Shown: positions 50,190 to 60,705, counted from the first letter of the stretch. The stretch: 64,000 nt of DNA from Xanthomonas cassavae CFBP 4642 (GCF_000454545.1 NZ_CM002139.1:694717-758716); one strand, 5' to 3'. Made by a program: numbers and translations. The notes: generated by a model from the letters alone, not told the origin.

Positions 50190-51074
50190 TCACTCGCTGC
50201 GACGGCGGATTGGGATGGAAGCGACCGGGACGCTGGCGATGTCCTGGCCGCGCTCGCGGATGGGGGCGCCCGCGGCCGGGGCCCAGGCCTGCGCATAGAT
50301 CACTTCCCAGGAACTGGGCAGGGTGCCGTCCGGCCGGCGCAGCGGTTCGTAGGCGGCGCTGGCGGCGGCGAAGCGGCCGCGTCCGGTGAGGGTGGCGCGG
50401 CGGTTGCTGAGCGCGTTGGTCGCGCCCATCGCACGCAGCTCGCGCATCAACGCCGGCAGGTCGTTGTAGGTGAGGGTGAACAGGTCGCGGTCCAGCACCG
50501 GGTCGCGAAAGCCGGACATCATCAAGGCATCGCCAAATTGGGCGATCGGCGGGAACCGGCTGACGTGCGGGGCGGTGTCGGCCTGGGCGAAAGCCTCGCG
50601 CAACTCGATCAGGGTGTCCGGGCCGAAGGTGGAGCACAGCAGCAGCCCGCCCGGGCGCAGCGCACGACGGAACCCGGCGAATACCGCCGGCAGGTCTTCC
50701 ACCCACTGCAGGCACAGATTGCTGAAGATCACATCCACGCTGCCATCGGCCACCGGCAGCGCGCAGGCGTCGGCGCAGACCTGTGCGAACGGCTTCCACC
50801 AGCCGGCCGCCTTGCGCGCCTGGCGCAGCATCGGCATGGCCTGGTCGAGCGCGATCACCTGGGCCTTCGGCCAGCGCTTCTTGATGCTGCTGCTGGCATG
50901 GCCAGGGCCGGCACCGACATCCAGCACCACCTTGGGCACCTGGTCGCCCAGGTGATCCAGCGATTCGAGCAGGCGGGTCTCCACTTCGCGCTGCAGCGCG
51001 GCGGCGGCGGCATAACTGCTGGCGGCGCGTGCGAAGGCGCGGCGGACGTGGCGGGGGTCGAAAGTGCTGTTCAT
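50190..51074 (-). CDS. bioC: Malonyl-ACP O-methyltransferase BioC
   Basis: A 294-residue SAM methyltransferase that starts biotin pimelate synthesis by methylating malonyl-ACP. SAM motif KVVLDVGAGPGHASSSIKKR near residue 48, post-I acidic VIALDQAMPMLRQAR, and VDVIFSNLCLQWVEDLPAVF near 115. The N-terminus RRAFARAASSYAAAAALQRE is BioC-like. ATG at 51074. The SDR, BioH, BioF and BioB genes lie upstream on the same strand. Confidence 0.9.
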   Translation of the reverse strand: MNSTFDPRHVRRAFARAASSYAAAAALQREVETRLLESLDHLGDQVPKVVLDVGAGPGHASSSIKKRWPKAQVIALDQAMPMLRQARKAAGWWKPFAQVCADACALPVADGSVDVIFSNLCLQWVEDLPAVFAGFRRALRPGGLLLCSTFGPDTLIELREAFAQADTAPHVSRFPPIAQFGDALMMSGFRDPVLDRDLFTLTYNDLPALMRELRAMGATNALSNRRATLTGRGRFAAASAAYEPLRRPDGTLPSSWEVIYAQAWAPAAGAPIRERGQDIASVPVASIPIRRRSE

Positions 51075-51571
51075 TGCGGCGCTATTGTCGCCTGTGGCCG
51101 GTGTGGAGGGAATCGATGCGGGGGTTTGGTTTTGCGTTTGCCTGGAGATCTGACTGTGGCCATTGGTCATCGGTCGTTGGAGCAGGCATAGCCTGGAGAC
51201 TGGCCACATACTGCGACGCGCCGGATTGCGTGGAGTGCGTTCGATCGATCACTGCATCGCGCGCGATATGGCGTACCGCGCGCAGATGCGCTGGGTTGCA
51301 TCGATGCCTCTGCGCGTCTGCGCCGCGCTCGTGCCTGCCAAGGCGATCTTGTGACCACTTTCGTGCCCAGCCGATCGGAGGATGGGCGGCAGTTGCAGTG
51401 CGCACGCTGGCACGGGTCGCGGCGCATGTCGCCCCACGCCACATCGTCCTGACAGGCATGGCCTACAGCTGGTGGTCCGCCATGTCGTGCAGCGCTGACC
51501 TGTGTGGGAAGGTTGTGTGACGCGGTGTCAGCCGACCTTCTGCCTTGCGCCGGCCACTGGCGAGGCGCGCG
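51075..51571. other. Gene-free stretch between the SDR gene and bioC
   Basis: 497 bases with only shadow frames. It probably contains the bioC promoter, but no clear hexamers or BirA-type site were recognised. Confidence 0.4.
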
Positions 51572-52354
51572 CTAGAACGTGCCCGGATAACTGCCGCCAT
51601 CGATCAGCAGGTTCTGCCCGGTGATGTAGCCGGCCTGCGCGCTGCACAGGAACGCGCAGGCGGCGCCGAATTCATCCGGCTCGCCGAAGCGCCGGGCTGG
51701 AATGCCGGCGCGCTTGCGTTCGGCGATCTCGTCGGCCGTCGTGCCCTGTTGTTGCGCGATGGCGGCGAAATTGCCATGCAGCCGGTCGGTGAGGAACTGC
51801 CCGGGCAGCAGGTTGTTGAGGGTGACGTTGTCGGCCACCGTGCTGCGCGCCACGCCCGCCACGAAACCGGTGAGGCCGGCGCGTGCGCCGTTGGACAGGC
51901 CAAGGATGTCGATGGGCGCCTTCACCGCACTGGAGGTGATGTTGACGATGCGGCCGAAACGGCGCGCGCGCATGGCATCGACGGTGGCGCGGATCAGCTC
52001 GATCGGCGCCAGCATGTTGGCATCCAGCGCGCGCAGCCAGTCCTCGCGCTCCCACTGGCGGAAATCCCCCGGCGGCGGGCCACCGGCGTTGTTGATCAGG
52101 ATGTCCACTTGCGGGCAGGCGGCGAGCGCGGCGCTGCGGCCTTGCGCGGTGGCGATGTCGGCGGCCACGCTGCGTACCTCGCCGGTGCCGGAGAGCGCGC
52201 GCAACGCTGCGGCCGCCTGTTCCAGCGCCGCGCGGCCACGCGCGACGATCACCACGTTGACGCCTTCGCTGGCCAGCGCGCGTGCGCAGCCCAGCCCCAA
52301 GCCCTTGCTGGCAGCGCAGACCAGTGCCCAGCGCCCGGCGATTCCCAAATCCAT
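51572..52354 (-). CDS. Short-chain dehydrogenase/reductase
   Basis: A 260-residue SDR. Cofactor loop CAASKGLGLGCARALASEGV near residue 13, VDILINNAGG near 82, and the catalytic region IVNITSSAVKAPIDILGLSN, GARAGLTGFV. The usual catalytic YxxxK is here S-N-G-A-R, i.e. the Tyr and Lys are missing in the expected place, which places it with atypical SDRs. Start at 52354, with GAGG nine bases upstream. It lies between bioH and bioC; a role in biotin synthesis is unproven. Confidence 0.8.
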   Translation of the reverse strand: MDLGIAGRWALVCAASKGLGLGCARALASEGVNVVIVARGRAALEQAAAALRALSGTGEVRSVAADIATAQGRSAALAACPQVDILINNAGGPPPGDFRQWEREDWLRALDANMLAPIELIRATVDAMRARRFGRIVNITSSAVKAPIDILGLSNGARAGLTGFVAGVARSTVADNVTLNNLLPGQFLTDRLHGNFAAIAQQQGTTADEIAERKRAGIPARRFGEPDEFGAACAFLCSAQAGYITGQNLLIDGGSYPGTF

Positions 52355-52398
52355 GCAATGCATCCTCGATCAGCGAAACCGCATGATCGGCGATCTGC

Positions 52399-53160
52399 TC
52401 AGGGCACGGACGCAACGAAGCGTTGCAGCGCCTCGGCGACCTGGTCGGCATGGCCCAGGAACGGTGCGTGACCGCCGCCGGCGATGGTCAGCGTCTGTGC
52501 TTGCGGCGCGCGTGCGGCGGCGGCCTGCATGCCGGCCGCCGGCACCAGCCGGTCGCGCTGGCCGCCGATCCACAGGCTGGGGCGCGTCAGCTGCGGCAGC
52601 GTACGGCGCAGGTCGGTGCGCTCCAGCAGCTGCAGACCTTGTTGCAAGGCCTCGGCAGCAGGCTCGCCGCGCGCGGTGAGCGTCTCGCGCAGGCTGCGCA
52701 ACTCGGCGCGCGCATGCGCCGAGCCCAGCGTATCCAGTGCCAGGAACCGTTCCAGCGTGCCGCGATAATCGCGCGCCAGATCCTGGCCGAACTGCACGAA
52801 CACCTCGCGGTCGACCGCCTCCGGCCAGTCGCTGCCGCGCACGAAGCGGGGCGTGGCGGCGATCATCGCCAGCGCGCGTACCTGCGGCAGGGTGGCGGCC
52901 GCCTGCAGCGCGAACAGGCCACCCAGTGACCAGCCCAGCCACACCGCCGGTGGCGTGGCGGCGGCGATCCCGGCCACCACGTCGGGCAGCGCCAGCGGCG
53001 TGGGGTCCTGGCGGCTGAAGCCATGCCCGGGCAGGTCCACCAGGTGCAATTGGACGTGCGCCGACAGCCGCTCCACCAGCGGTGCGAACACCCCGCCGTG
53101 CAGCGCCCACCCGTGCAGGAGAACCAGTGCCGGCCCTTGGCCGATGACATCGATATGCAT
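52399..53160 (-). CDS. bioH: Pimeloyl-ACP methyl ester carboxylesterase BioH
   Basis: A 253-residue alpha/beta hydrolase. PALVLLHGWALHGGVFAPLV near residue 10, the nucleophile in VWLGWSLGGLFALQAA near 76, the acid in LWIGGQRDRLVPAAGM and the His in IAGGGHAPFLGH. BioH removes the methyl group installed by BioC once the pimeloyl chain is complete. ATG at 53160 (MHIDVIGQGP). Overlong upstream extension rejected. Confidence 0.88.
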   Translation of the reverse strand: MHIDVIGQGPALVLLHGWALHGGVFAPLVERLSAHVQLHLVDLPGHGFSRQDPTPLALPDVVAGIAAATPPAVWLGWSLGGLFALQAAATLPQVRALAMIAATPRFVRGSDWPEAVDREVFVQFGQDLARDYRGTLERFLALDTLGSAHARAELRSLRETLTARGEPAAEALQQGLQLLERTDLRRTLPQLTRPSLWIGGQRDRLVPAAGMQAAAARAPQAQTLTIAGGGHAPFLGHADQVAEALQRFVASVP

Positions 53161-53217
53161 GCGCGCATTGTCGCCGATCGGCGGGCACCGCATGGTGCCC
53201 GGTGTGGTGTGCTCAGG

Positions 53218-53610
53218 TCAGTGTCTGTCGATCGCGCGTAGCGCCTCGATCTTGGGTGCAAGGACTGCCCACTGCGCGCGTGCGTAGCCACGCCGGCACC
53301 AGCGGTCGGGCCATCGCCAGCGCCGCGCGCGCCGCGCGGTGATCGTTGCAGCCAGCCAGTCGGAATCGAACGCATCCCACACGCCCGCCACGCTGCGCAG
53401 ATTGCCGATCACCGCCGGATGCACCTCATGCAACAGCATCGTGCGCAACTGCGGTAGCGTGAACGGCGAAGCGGCCAATGCCTGCGCGATGACGGTGTGT
53501 TCGTCCTCGCCGGCGCTGTCCAGGTACAGCAAGGACAGCGCTTCCCAAGCGCGGCGTTGTGCCGGCGTGGCGGTGATTGGATTGGGCGCGCGTGCGGTCA
53601 CATCGGTCAA
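53218..53610 (-). CDS. DUF7079-like hypothetical protein
   Basis: A 130-residue soluble protein: RAWEALSLLYLDSAGEDEHT, ALAASPFTLPQLRTMLLHEV, HPAVIGNLRSVAGVWDAFD. This matches the DUF7079-type pattern (S-P-F-x-L-x-x-L-x-x-x-L-x-x-E-V-x-P). The tail is basic (RRARRWRWPDRWCRRG). Function unknown. It sits between bioF and bioH on the same strand. Confidence 0.7.
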   Translation of the reverse strand: MTDVTARAPNPITATPAQRRAWEALSLLYLDSAGEDEHTVIAQALAASPFTLPQLRTMLLHEVHPAVIGNLRSVAGVWDAFDSDWLAATITARRARRWRWPDRWCRRGYARAQWAVLAPKIEALRAIDRH

Positions 53611-53959
53611 CGCGCCGCTGCCGGATGCAGTGATGCGTCATGCATGCGCGTGACGCTACCCGCGTGGAAACAGCGATACGGCTCGCCCATTGGTTTGGTA
53701 GAAATACAGCGGTTTTGCGCATGCCGCCTGGGATGGCGATGCGAACCATGCAGCGCGCTGCTCATGCAGGCATGCACGGCGCACCGGAGCCGGCACCCGG
53801 GCGTACGGCCAGCGGCTGTTGTCGTCCATCCGCAGGCATGCTCCATCGGCCATTCGGGCAGCGCCTCCCGCAAGCCGCAGGCAGGGTCCGGCACATGGCG
53901 GCCGACGGCGTGGAGGTCACCTGCACCGACCGAGCGCGGCGGCGCGGTGTCGCCCACCG
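53611..53959. other. Gene-free stretch
   Basis: Only a short, low-quality minus-strand frame (53656-53853) without a recognisable domain. No terminator seen after bioF. Confidence 0.4.
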
Positions 53960-55165
53960 TCAGGCCGAAGCGCGCAGCGGCTGCCGGCTGACCACATCGC
54001 GCGCCTGCACGATGGCCTCGACCAGTGCCTGCACCTGCTGCGGGGTATGCAGCGCCGACAAGGTGACGCGCAGACGCGCCTTGCCCTCCGGCACGGTGGG
54101 CGGGCGGATCGCACCGACCATGAAGCCGGCCTGCTCGAGCGCGGCCGACATCGCCATCACCGTGGCCTCTTCGCCGCACAGCAGGGGCTGGATCGGCGTA
54201 TCGGAGGCCATCAGCTCGAAACCATGCCGGCGCGCACCGTCGCGGAAGGCGCCGATCAGTTCCACCAGGCGCACGCGCCGCCAGTCGTCGCGGCGTGCCA
54301 GGCGCACCGCGGCCAGCGTGGCAGCCACCTGCGCCGGCGGCAGGGCGGTGGTGTAGATGTAGGGACGCGCGGTTTCGGCCAGATGGCGCACCAGCGCTTC
54401 CTCGCCGACCACCACCGCGCCGTAACCCCCCAGCGCCTTGCCCAGGGTGACCAGCTGCAATGGCACCTCTGCCACGCCCAGCCCGGCATCGGCCACGCAA
54501 CCGCGTCCTTGGGGACCGAGCACGCCCACGCCGTGCGCATCGTCGACATAGAACAGCGCCTGCTGCATGCGCGCCACCAGGCTCAACGCACGCAACGGCG
54601 CCACATCGCCATCCATGCTGAAAACGCCATCGCTGGCCAGCATCGCCGCGCCCTCGGGCGCGCCCTTGAGCTGGCGCATCGCGCCTTCCACGTCCAGATG
54701 CGGATAACGCCGCAGCCGGCAACCGGCCAGGCGCGTGGCATCGAGCAGGCTGGCGTGGTTGAGCCGGTCCTGTACGCACACATCGTCTTCTTCGCTGAGC
54801 AGGGCCTGCTGCACGGCCAGATTGGCAATGAAGCCGCTGCCGAACAGCAAGGCCGACGGATAGCCCAGCCAGTCGGCGATCTCGCGTTCCAGCGTTTCGT
54901 GCGCGGTGTGGTGCCCGCAGATCAGGTGCGAGGCGGTGGCGCCGGCGCCGTCGCGCGCGGCGGCATCCTGCAGCGCGGCCACCACTTCGAACTGCTGCGA
55001 CAGGCCCAGATAGTCGTTGGAGCAGAAACCGGTCAGCCAGCGACCATCGATTTCCAGCCGCACCCCGTCGCGACGGCCAACCAGCCGCCGCACCCGCACC
55101 CGCTCCTGGGCCACGCGCAACGTGCGCAGCGACGAAATCCGTTCGTGCAGATCGGGGCGAGTCAT
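53960..55165 (-). CDS. bioF: 8-amino-7-oxononanoate synthase
   Basis: A 401-residue PLP enzyme that joins pimeloyl-ACP and alanine. Motifs: [20 protein letters not shown] near residue 47, [20 protein letters not shown] near 79, [16 protein letters not shown] near 210 and the PLP lysine in [19 protein letters not shown] near 243. ATG at 55165. Standard length for BioF. Confidence 0.93.
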   Translation of the reverse strand: MTRPDLHERISSLRTLRVAQERVRVRRLVGRRDGVRLEIDGRWLTGFCSNDYLGLSQQFEVVAALQDAAARDGAGATASHLICGHHTAHETLEREIADWLGYPSALLFGSGFIANLAVQQALLSEEDDVCVQDRLNHASLLDATRLAGCRLRRYPHLDVEGAMRQLKGAPEGAAMLASDGVFSMDGDVAPLRALSLVARMQQALFYVDDAHGVGVLGPQGRGCVADAGLGVAEVPLQLVTLGKALGGYGAVVVGEEALVRHLAETARPYIYTTALPPAQVAATLAAVRLARRDDWRRVRLVELIGAFRDGARRHGFELMASDTPIQPLLCGEEATVMAMSAALEQAGFMVGAIRPPTVPEGKARLRVTLSALHTPQQVQALVEAIVQARDVVSRQPLRASA

Positions 55166-55680
55166 GGAGAATTCGATCACGGAAAGGGCCGCTAGCGTAG
55201 CGTGCCGCGCCTGCCTCGCCCAGCGGGTACCGACGGCCGGTGCCGGCGATGCCGGGTTTGCCCGCATGCCAGCCGCTGGATGCCGATGGGGTGCCGTGCC
55301 GCCTGATGCCGGCGATGTCACCCATCGGATGTTTCAACAGTTTGACCGATGCCCAGGCAACTTGGCGCATCGGCAGCGGGCATGCGTGGCGGGGATGGCC
55401 TTCAACGACAGTGGATCAGACCTGCGGCTGCGATTCGGCATCAACGAATCAGGGCCGCCTGCACCGACAGATGCCGGCGGACTTGCGTGACGGGGCCGCA
55501 GCGAGACCGATCACAAGATCTCCTGGCACGATGGGGCCACCGCATCCTGCCGACCGTCGCCAGCTGGCAGCAGAATGTCCGGCAGGTGGTCAGAGCGCTG
55601 CTCCGCGGCGGCGGAGCTCCGGCCAGCCACCGCAAGGACGTCGTTGCATCACGATCCTATGCAGCGAGGAAAATCCGTCG
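55166..55680. other. Gene-free stretch between bioB and bioF
   Basis: 515 bases without a supportable gene. It should carry the bioF promoter. No BirA operator or terminator was recognised. Confidence 0.4.
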
Positions 55681-56715
55681 TTATGCCGCGTGTTCGCACG
55701 CCGCCTCGCAGGTGATGTCCGCATGCACGGTGCCGGGGTGGTCGTGGTCGGCGGCATCGACAGTGATCTGCATCGGGCGCAGGCCCAGGCGCTGGAACAG
55801 GGCCTGGTCGCGTTCGGTGTCCGGGTTGCCGGTGGTGAGCAGTTTTTCGCCGTAGAAGATCGAGTTCGCACCGGCCAGGAAACACAGCGCCTGCAGCTCG
55901 TCGCTCATCGCTTCGCGGCCTGCGGACAGGCGCACCATCGATTTGGGCATGGTGATGCGGGCGACGGCGATCATGCGCACGAACTCGAACGGATCCAGCT
56001 GCTGGGTACCGTGCAGCGGCGTCCCGGGCACCTGCACCAGCTGGTTGATCGGCACCGAGTCCGGATGCGCAGGCAAGGTGGCCAGCGCCAGCAGCAGGCC
56101 AATGCGGTGCTCGCGGGTTTCGCCCATGCCGACGATGCCGCCGCAACAGGTCTTCAGGCCCACATCGCGCACATGCTCCAGGGTGTTCAGGCGGTCCTGG
56201 TACTGGCGGGTGTGGATGATGGAGTCGTAGTAATCCGGCGCGGTGTCCAGATTGTGGTTGTAGTAGTCCAGCCCGGCGTCCTTGAGCGCACGCGCCTGGC
56301 CGGCGTCGAGCATGCCCAGCGTGGCGCAGGTTTCCAGCCCCAGCGCCTTGACCTCGCGGATCATCGCCGCCACCTTGGGGATGTCGCGCTCCTTGGGCGA
56401 GCGCCACGCCGCGCCCATGCAGAAGCGCGAGGCGCCGGCCGCCTTGGCCTGGCGCGCCTTGGCGACGACGGCCTCGGTCTCCATCAGCTTTTGCGCGCTC
56501 ACCCCGGTGTCGTAGCGCTGCGCCTGCGGGCAGTACGCGCAATCTTCCGGGCATCCGCCGGTCTTGACCGACAGCAGCGTGGAGACCTGTACCTGGGAGG
56601 GATCGAAATGTGCGCGGTGCACGGTGGCCGCGTGATGCAGCAACTCGGGGAACGGCAGCTCGAACAGCGCCTGCACGTCTTTGCGATCCCAGTCATGGCG
56701 TACGACAACAGACAT
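55681..56715 (-). CDS. bioB: Biotin synthase
   Basis: A 344-residue radical-SAM enzyme inserting sulfur into dethiobiotin. The 4Fe-4S ligands are C55-x3-C59-x2-C62 ([13 protein letters not shown]). Further family parts are [40 protein letters not shown] and [23 protein letters not shown] at 56715 ([14 protein letters not shown]). Divergent from comF, 49 bases away. Confidence 0.95.
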   Translation of the reverse strand: MSVVVRHDWDRKDVQALFELPFPELLHHAATVHRAHFDPSQVQVSTLLSVKTGGCPEDCAYCPQAQRYDTGVSAQKLMETEAVVAKARQAKAAGASRFCMGAAWRSPKERDIPKVAAMIREVKALGLETCATLGMLDAGQARALKDAGLDYYNHNLDTAPDYYDSIIHTRQYQDRLNTLEHVRDVGLKTCCGGIVGMGETREHRIGLLLALATLPAHPDSVPINQLVQVPGTPLHGTQQLDPFEFVRMIAVARITMPKSMVRLSAGREAMSDELQALCFLAGANSIFYGEKLLTTGNPDTERDQALFQRLGLRPMQITVDAADHDHPGTVHADITCEAACEHAA

Positions 56716-56764
56716 CGGAGTTTCCTGACAGTCAGCGGCTTGGAAGCCAGGCAGTCTGGTGAGC

Positions 56765-57490
56765 ATGGAAGAGGCTGTCAACTTCACTGAAGTGGGTTCG
56801 GTTTACAGATGGCCGCAGCGGATACTGCGGCTGCTGCTGCCGAGCCTGTGCCTGGTCTGCGCGGAAGCGGGCATGGCCGACTGCGATCTGTGCCCCTGCT
56901 GCCGCGCCGCCTTGCCGGAGCACGGCCACGCCTGCCTGTGCTGCGCCACGCCGTTGTTCGCCTTCGATGGCGCAGCGTTATGCGGGCGATGCCTGCAGCA
57001 GCTGCCACCGCTGCAGCGGGTGCATGCCTGCTTTACCTATCGCTGGCCGGTGGATGGCTTGCTGCGCCGTTTCAAGTTCCACCAGGACCTGGCGGCCGGC
57101 CGCTTGCTGAGCGAACTAATGGCCAGGCGCTGCGCCCAGTTGCCGCGGCCCCAGGCGCTGGTGCCGGTGAGCCTGCATCGACAACGTCTGCGCCAGCGCG
57201 GCTACGACCAGGCGCTTGAGCTGGCCAGGCCGCTCGGCCGGGCGCTGCAGCTGCCATGCCTGCCATTGCTGCGGCGTGTGCGTGCCACTGCGCCGCAATC
57301 GGAGCTGGATGCTGCCGAGCGCCAGCGCAACCTGCGCGACGCCTTTGTCGCGCGTGGCCCGTTACCTGCCCATGTCGCGCTGGTGGACGATGTGATGACT
57401 ACCGGCGCCACGTTGCACGCCGCCGCGCAGGCCTTGCGCCGGGCCGGCGTGCAACGGGTGGATGCCTGGGTCTGCGCACGGGTGCCGTGA
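56765..57490 (+). CDS. comF: ComF-family phosphoribosyltransferase-like protein
   Basis: A 241-residue protein. The N-terminal zinc-binding cysteines occur as CLVC, CDLCPCC, CLCC and CGRC. The C-terminal PRTase domain has [20 protein letters not shown] and the PRPP loop [20 protein letters not shown] near residue 205. ComF proteins support DNA uptake in competent bacteria. ATG at 56765; a GTG two codons upstream (56759) is possible. Confidence 0.88.
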   Translation: MEEAVNFTEVGSVYRWPQRILRLLLPSLCLVCAEAGMADCDLCPCCRAALPEHGHACLCCATPLFAFDGAALCGRCLQQLPPLQRVHACFTYRWPVDGLLRRFKFHQDLAAGRLLSELMARRCAQLPRPQALVPVSLHRQRLRQRGYDQALELARPLGRALQLPCLPLLRRVRATAPQSELDAAERQRNLRDAFVARGPLPAHVALVDDVMTTGATLHAAAQALRRAGVQRVDAWVCARVP

Positions 57491-57506
57491 GGAGTGTGAA
57501 CGCGGT

Positions 57507-57548
57507 CCCGTACCCTCACCCCAATCCCTCTCCCGCAGGAGAGGGGCG
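57507..57548. repeat. Dispersed hairpin repeat
   Basis: TACCCTCACCCCAATCCCTC followed by TCCCGCAGGAGAGGGG: a C-rich run that folds on itself (CCCTCTCC/GGAGAGGG). Sequences of this type recur between genes in xanthomonads. It lies between convergent comF and ubiA. Confidence 0.5.
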
Positions 57549-57622
57549 TGTTGCCTGCGGGGCGGTTCTCTGCGGCGCAGGCTCCGCTTTGGATAGATCA
57601 ACGTTTTCCCACATCACCGCGG

Positions 57623-58522
57623 CTAACGTGCCGCCACCGCGATGCCGACGAAGATCGCCAGGCCGACCCAGTTGTTATGCAGGAAGGCGCGGAAGCAGGG
57701 GCCGCGTTCGCGGTGGCGGGCGATGCGGAATTCGTAGGCCACCAGCAGCAGCGCCACGGCCAGACCTGCCCAGTAGAAGGCGCCGAGGCCGGCACGCAGG
57801 CCTACTGCGGCCAGGGTGGCGAACATCAGCGCATACAGCGTGCCCTGGGCAAACAGGTCGTAGCGGCCGAACAGGATGGCGGTGGATTTGCTGCCCATGC
57901 GGATGTCGTCCTCGCGGTCGACCATGGCGTACCAGGTGTCGTAGGCAGTCGCCCACAGGATGTTGGCCGCATACAGCAGCCAGCCGAGCAACGGCACGCT
58001 GCCCTGCACGGCGGCAAAGGCCATCGGGATGCCCCAGCCGAACGCCATGCCCAGATAGACCTGGGGCAAATGGGTGTGGCGCTTGAGATAGGGGTAGCTG
58101 GCGGCCAGGAAGACGCCGGGCACGCTCAGCGCCACGGTCAGCCAGTTGAGGCTGAGTACCAGCGCGAACGCCACCAGCATCAGCACCACGAACACCCACA
58201 GCGCCTCGCGGCCGGAGACCGCGCCGGTGGCCAGCGGACGCGACTTGGTGCGTTCTACATGCGGGTCCAGCCAGCGGTCGGCGTAGTCGTTGATCACGCA
58301 GCCGGCCGAGCGGGTCAGCCAAACCCCGGCGGTGAACACGAACAGCGTCCACAGCGGCGGCATGCCGTCGGCGGCCAGCCACAGCGCCCACCATGTGGGC
58401 CAGAGCAGCAACAGGCTGCCGATCGGACGGTCGCCACGCACCAGCTTCCAGTACTGCCCCAGCCGCTCGGACAACGTCAGCGCGGGCGCGGTAGGGACCT
58501 GTTCAACACCATGCTTGCTCAT
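57623..58522 (-). CDS. ubiA: 4-hydroxybenzoate octaprenyltransferase
   Basis: A 299-residue polytopic prenyltransferase of ubiquinone synthesis that attaches the polyprenyl chain to 4-hydroxybenzoate. First Asp-rich motif [20 protein letters not shown] near residue 78, second [20 protein letters not shown] near 200, with about eight hydrophobic helices. ATG at 58522 (MSKHGVEQV). It competes with PobA for the same substrate. Confidence 0.93.
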   Translation of the reverse strand: MSKHGVEQVPTAPALTLSERLGQYWKLVRGDRPIGSLLLLWPTWWALWLAADGMPPLWTLFVFTAGVWLTRSAGCVINDYADRWLDPHVERTKSRPLATGAVSGREALWVFVVLMLVAFALVLSLNWLTVALSVPGVFLAASYPYLKRHTHLPQVYLGMAFGWGIPMAFAAVQGSVPLLGWLLYAANILWATAYDTWYAMVDREDDIRMGSKSTAILFGRYDLFAQGTLYALMFATLAAVGLRAGLGAFYWAGLAVALLLVAYEFRIARHRERGPCFRAFLHNNWVGLAIFVGIAVAAR

Positions 58523-58795
58523 GCCGCAAAGGGTAGCAGCGCGCTCCGGATGCAGCCATGCACCGGCTGGTGCAGATGCGTCTGCCAGCTGAAACATTGC
58601 CTTGCCGGCAGAGGCGGCAGCTCGGAGCGCCGCTCGCCACTCCGGTACGGGGGGCAGGCTCCGGGAGCAGCGCATCTGGAACGCCACGCTGAGGTGCGTC
58701 ATCGGCGCTGTCGGCAATCGGCCACCAGCAATCAGCCACGCCAGCTGGGGCAGGCATCACGCGGTGGCACGGGTTCTGGCATAATGCACGGCCAG

Positions 58796-58872
58796 GCGCC
58801 CGTAGCTCAGCCGGATAGAGTAGTGGCTTCCGAAGCCATTGGTCGGGGGTTCGAATCCCTCCGGGCGCACCA
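58796..58872 (+). tRNA. tRNA-Arg (anticodon CCG)
   Basis: A complete cloverleaf: acceptor stem GCGCCCG/CGGGCGC, anticodon stem GTGGC/GCCAT with loop TTCCGAA (anticodon at 58830-58832), T-arm GGGGGTTCGAATCCCTC, and encoded CCA. It decodes CGG. Its 3' end is the likely attachment site of the island that follows. Confidence 0.95.
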
Positions 58873-58904
58873 GATGAACCCTCCGGGGACATCCAAGAAA
58901 GTCC

Positions 58905-58932
58905 AAAACCCCCGAGAAATCGGGGGTTTTTT
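58905..58932 (+). terminator. Rho-independent terminator of the tRNA
   Basis: AAAACCCCCGA-GAAA-TCGGGGGTTTTTT directly after the tRNA gene. Confidence 0.88.
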
Positions 58933-59035
58933 GTTGCCTGCAGGTCTTCCTACGTCCACCCTGATCCATTGAAATCCAGGCTGATCGGGGGCATAGATGG
59001 GGGCACCAGCCCCCAGTGCGAAAGCGGATGCCCCC

Positions 59036-60253
59036 ATGCCCCTGAGTGACGCTGCAGTGCGTAACGCAAAGCCCGCTGCCAAGCCCATGAGACTGTTCGA
59101 CGGCGGCGGCTTGTACGTCGAGATCTCGCCGAAAGGCGCCAAGCTATGGCGATGGAAGTATCGCTTTGGCGGTAAGGAGAAGCGCTTGGCACTGGGGGTC
59201 TACCCGGAGGTCAGCTTGGCAGAGGCGCGAGCGCAGCATCTGGAAGCACGCAAAGTCCTCCGGTCCGGCATCGACCCAGGTGAGAAGAGGAGGGTCGACA
59301 GGCTGGTGCGCGTTGATCGGTCCCAGCTCAGCTTTGCAGCTGTAGCCGCAGAGCTCCTGAACCTGCATGGCAAGAAGAATTCCGTCCTGACGATGAAGCG
59401 CAATGGCAGGATCGTCGAAAAGGACCTCAACCCCTATCTGGGCGATAGGCCTATCGCTGAGATATCTGCGCCGGAACTTCTCGCTGTCCTGCGCAAGATA
59501 GAAACGCGTGGCGCCATTGAGACAGCTCATCGTGCTCGGGGTATTGCCAGCATGGTGTTTCGATATGCCATCACCGTAGGCAAGGCTGAGCGTGACCCGG
59601 CTGCCGATCTTTTTGGGGCGCTAGAGACCCCAAAGGTGCAGAATTTCGCCAGCCTGACAGAGCCTGCTGCGGTTGCGCCCTTGCTGAGGGCCTTATGGGG
59701 GTACGAAGGAAGCGCCGTTGTGCGCGCTGCCCTAAAGCTTGCGCCCTTGGTCTTCGCGCGGCCAGGCGAGCTGCGGACAGCCAAGTGGGCAGACATCGAT
59801 CTTGAAGCTGGCGAATGGCGTTACGTCGCCACTAAAACCGGCACCCCCCACATTGTGCCGCTTGCCTCCCAAGCAGTTGATGTCCTTCATGAGCTTCAGC
59901 CCGTCACCAGAAGCAGTGAGTTCCTATTCCCTAGTCTTCATGGAAAGGGAAGGCCGATGAGCGATAGCACCATCAATGCTGCCTTGAGGCGGATGGGGTT
60001 TGATTCCAAGACCATGACCGGTCACGGGTTTCGTGCGATGGCTCGCACGATCCTGGATGAGGTGCTTGGCTTCCGCCCCGACTACATTGAACACCAGCTT
60101 GCGCATGCTGTGCGTGACCCGAATGGCAGGGCCTACAACCGCACAGCTCATCTCACCGAGCGCCGAAAGATGATGCAAGCGTGGGCCGACTATCTAGACG
60201 GTCTACGGAGCTCCGGGGAGAAGGTCGTGCCTATTCGCAAGAAGATGGCGTGA
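59036..60253 (+). CDS. P4-type tyrosine integrase (DUF4102)
   Basis: A 405-residue tRNA-targeting integrase. N-terminal DUF4102 domain: MPLSDAAVRNAKPAAKPMRL and RLALGVYPEVSLAEARAQHL. Catalytic residues: Arg in VFARPGELRTAKW, HxxR in TGHGFRAMART, and the Tyr in the DPNGRAYNRTAH segment. The ATG at 59036 is the domain's natural start. It follows tRNA-Arg directly, so it most likely inserted the island there. Confidence 0.9.
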   Translation: MPLSDAAVRNAKPAAKPMRLFDGGGLYVEISPKGAKLWRWKYRFGGKEKRLALGVYPEVSLAEARAQHLEARKVLRSGIDPGEKRRVDRLVRVDRSQLSFAAVAAELLNLHGKKNSVLTMKRNGRIVEKDLNPYLGDRPIAEISAPELLAVLRKIETRGAIETAHRARGIASMVFRYAITVGKAERDPAADLFGALETPKVQNFASLTEPAAVAPLLRALWGYEGSAVVRAALKLAPLVFARPGELRTAKWADIDLEAGEWRYVATKTGTPHIVPLASQAVDVLHELQPVTRSSEFLFPSLHGKGRPMSDSTINAALRRMGFDSKTMTGHGFRAMARTILDEVLGFRPDYIEHQLAHAVRDPNGRAYNRTAHLTERRKMMQAWADYLDGLRSSGEKVVPIRKKMA

Positions 60254-60344
60254 GTTGACGTTGGATTCTGGCCTCGTGCTGGCGTTCTTTTCGCGGCACC
60301 GAGTGCTTTTCCAGATACTTCAATTGAAGCGAGAAAGGGAACTG

Positions 60345-60705
60345 ATGTCGCGGTATAGTGAGATTCCGGTGATCGATTTGTTCGCCGGGCCAGGAGGCTT
60401 GTGCGAAGGATTTTCATCCATCCTTGACGAAAATGGCGTGCGACGTTTCTCCGTCAAGGTATCCGTGGAGAAGGACCCGATCGCCCATCGGACGCTGCTG
60501 CTGCGGGCAATCTTCCGCAAGTTCCCCAAGGGCAAGGTCCCCGACTGCTACTACGACTACGTTCGCGGCAAGATCACCCGCGAGGCGTTCCTTGAACACC
60601 CCGATATCACGGATGCTGCCGAACACGCTGCCAGGGAGGCGCGCTGCGCGGAACTCGGCGTTACGCCGGCCAAGGAGGTGGACGGCTGGATCCGAGAGGG
60701 CGGTC
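60345..60705 (+). pseudogene. DNA cytosine methyltransferase, 5' part cut by IS30
   Basis: Starts at 60345 after GAGAAAGGGA. The N-terminus has the SAM motif of C5-methyltransferases, IPVIDLFAGPGGLCEGFSSI, followed by SVKVSVEKDPIAHRTLLLRA. About 120 residues remain up to the IS30 boundary at 60706; the catalytic PC motif and target-recognition parts are absent. It was probably part of a restriction-modification or defence module on the island. Confidence 0.75.
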
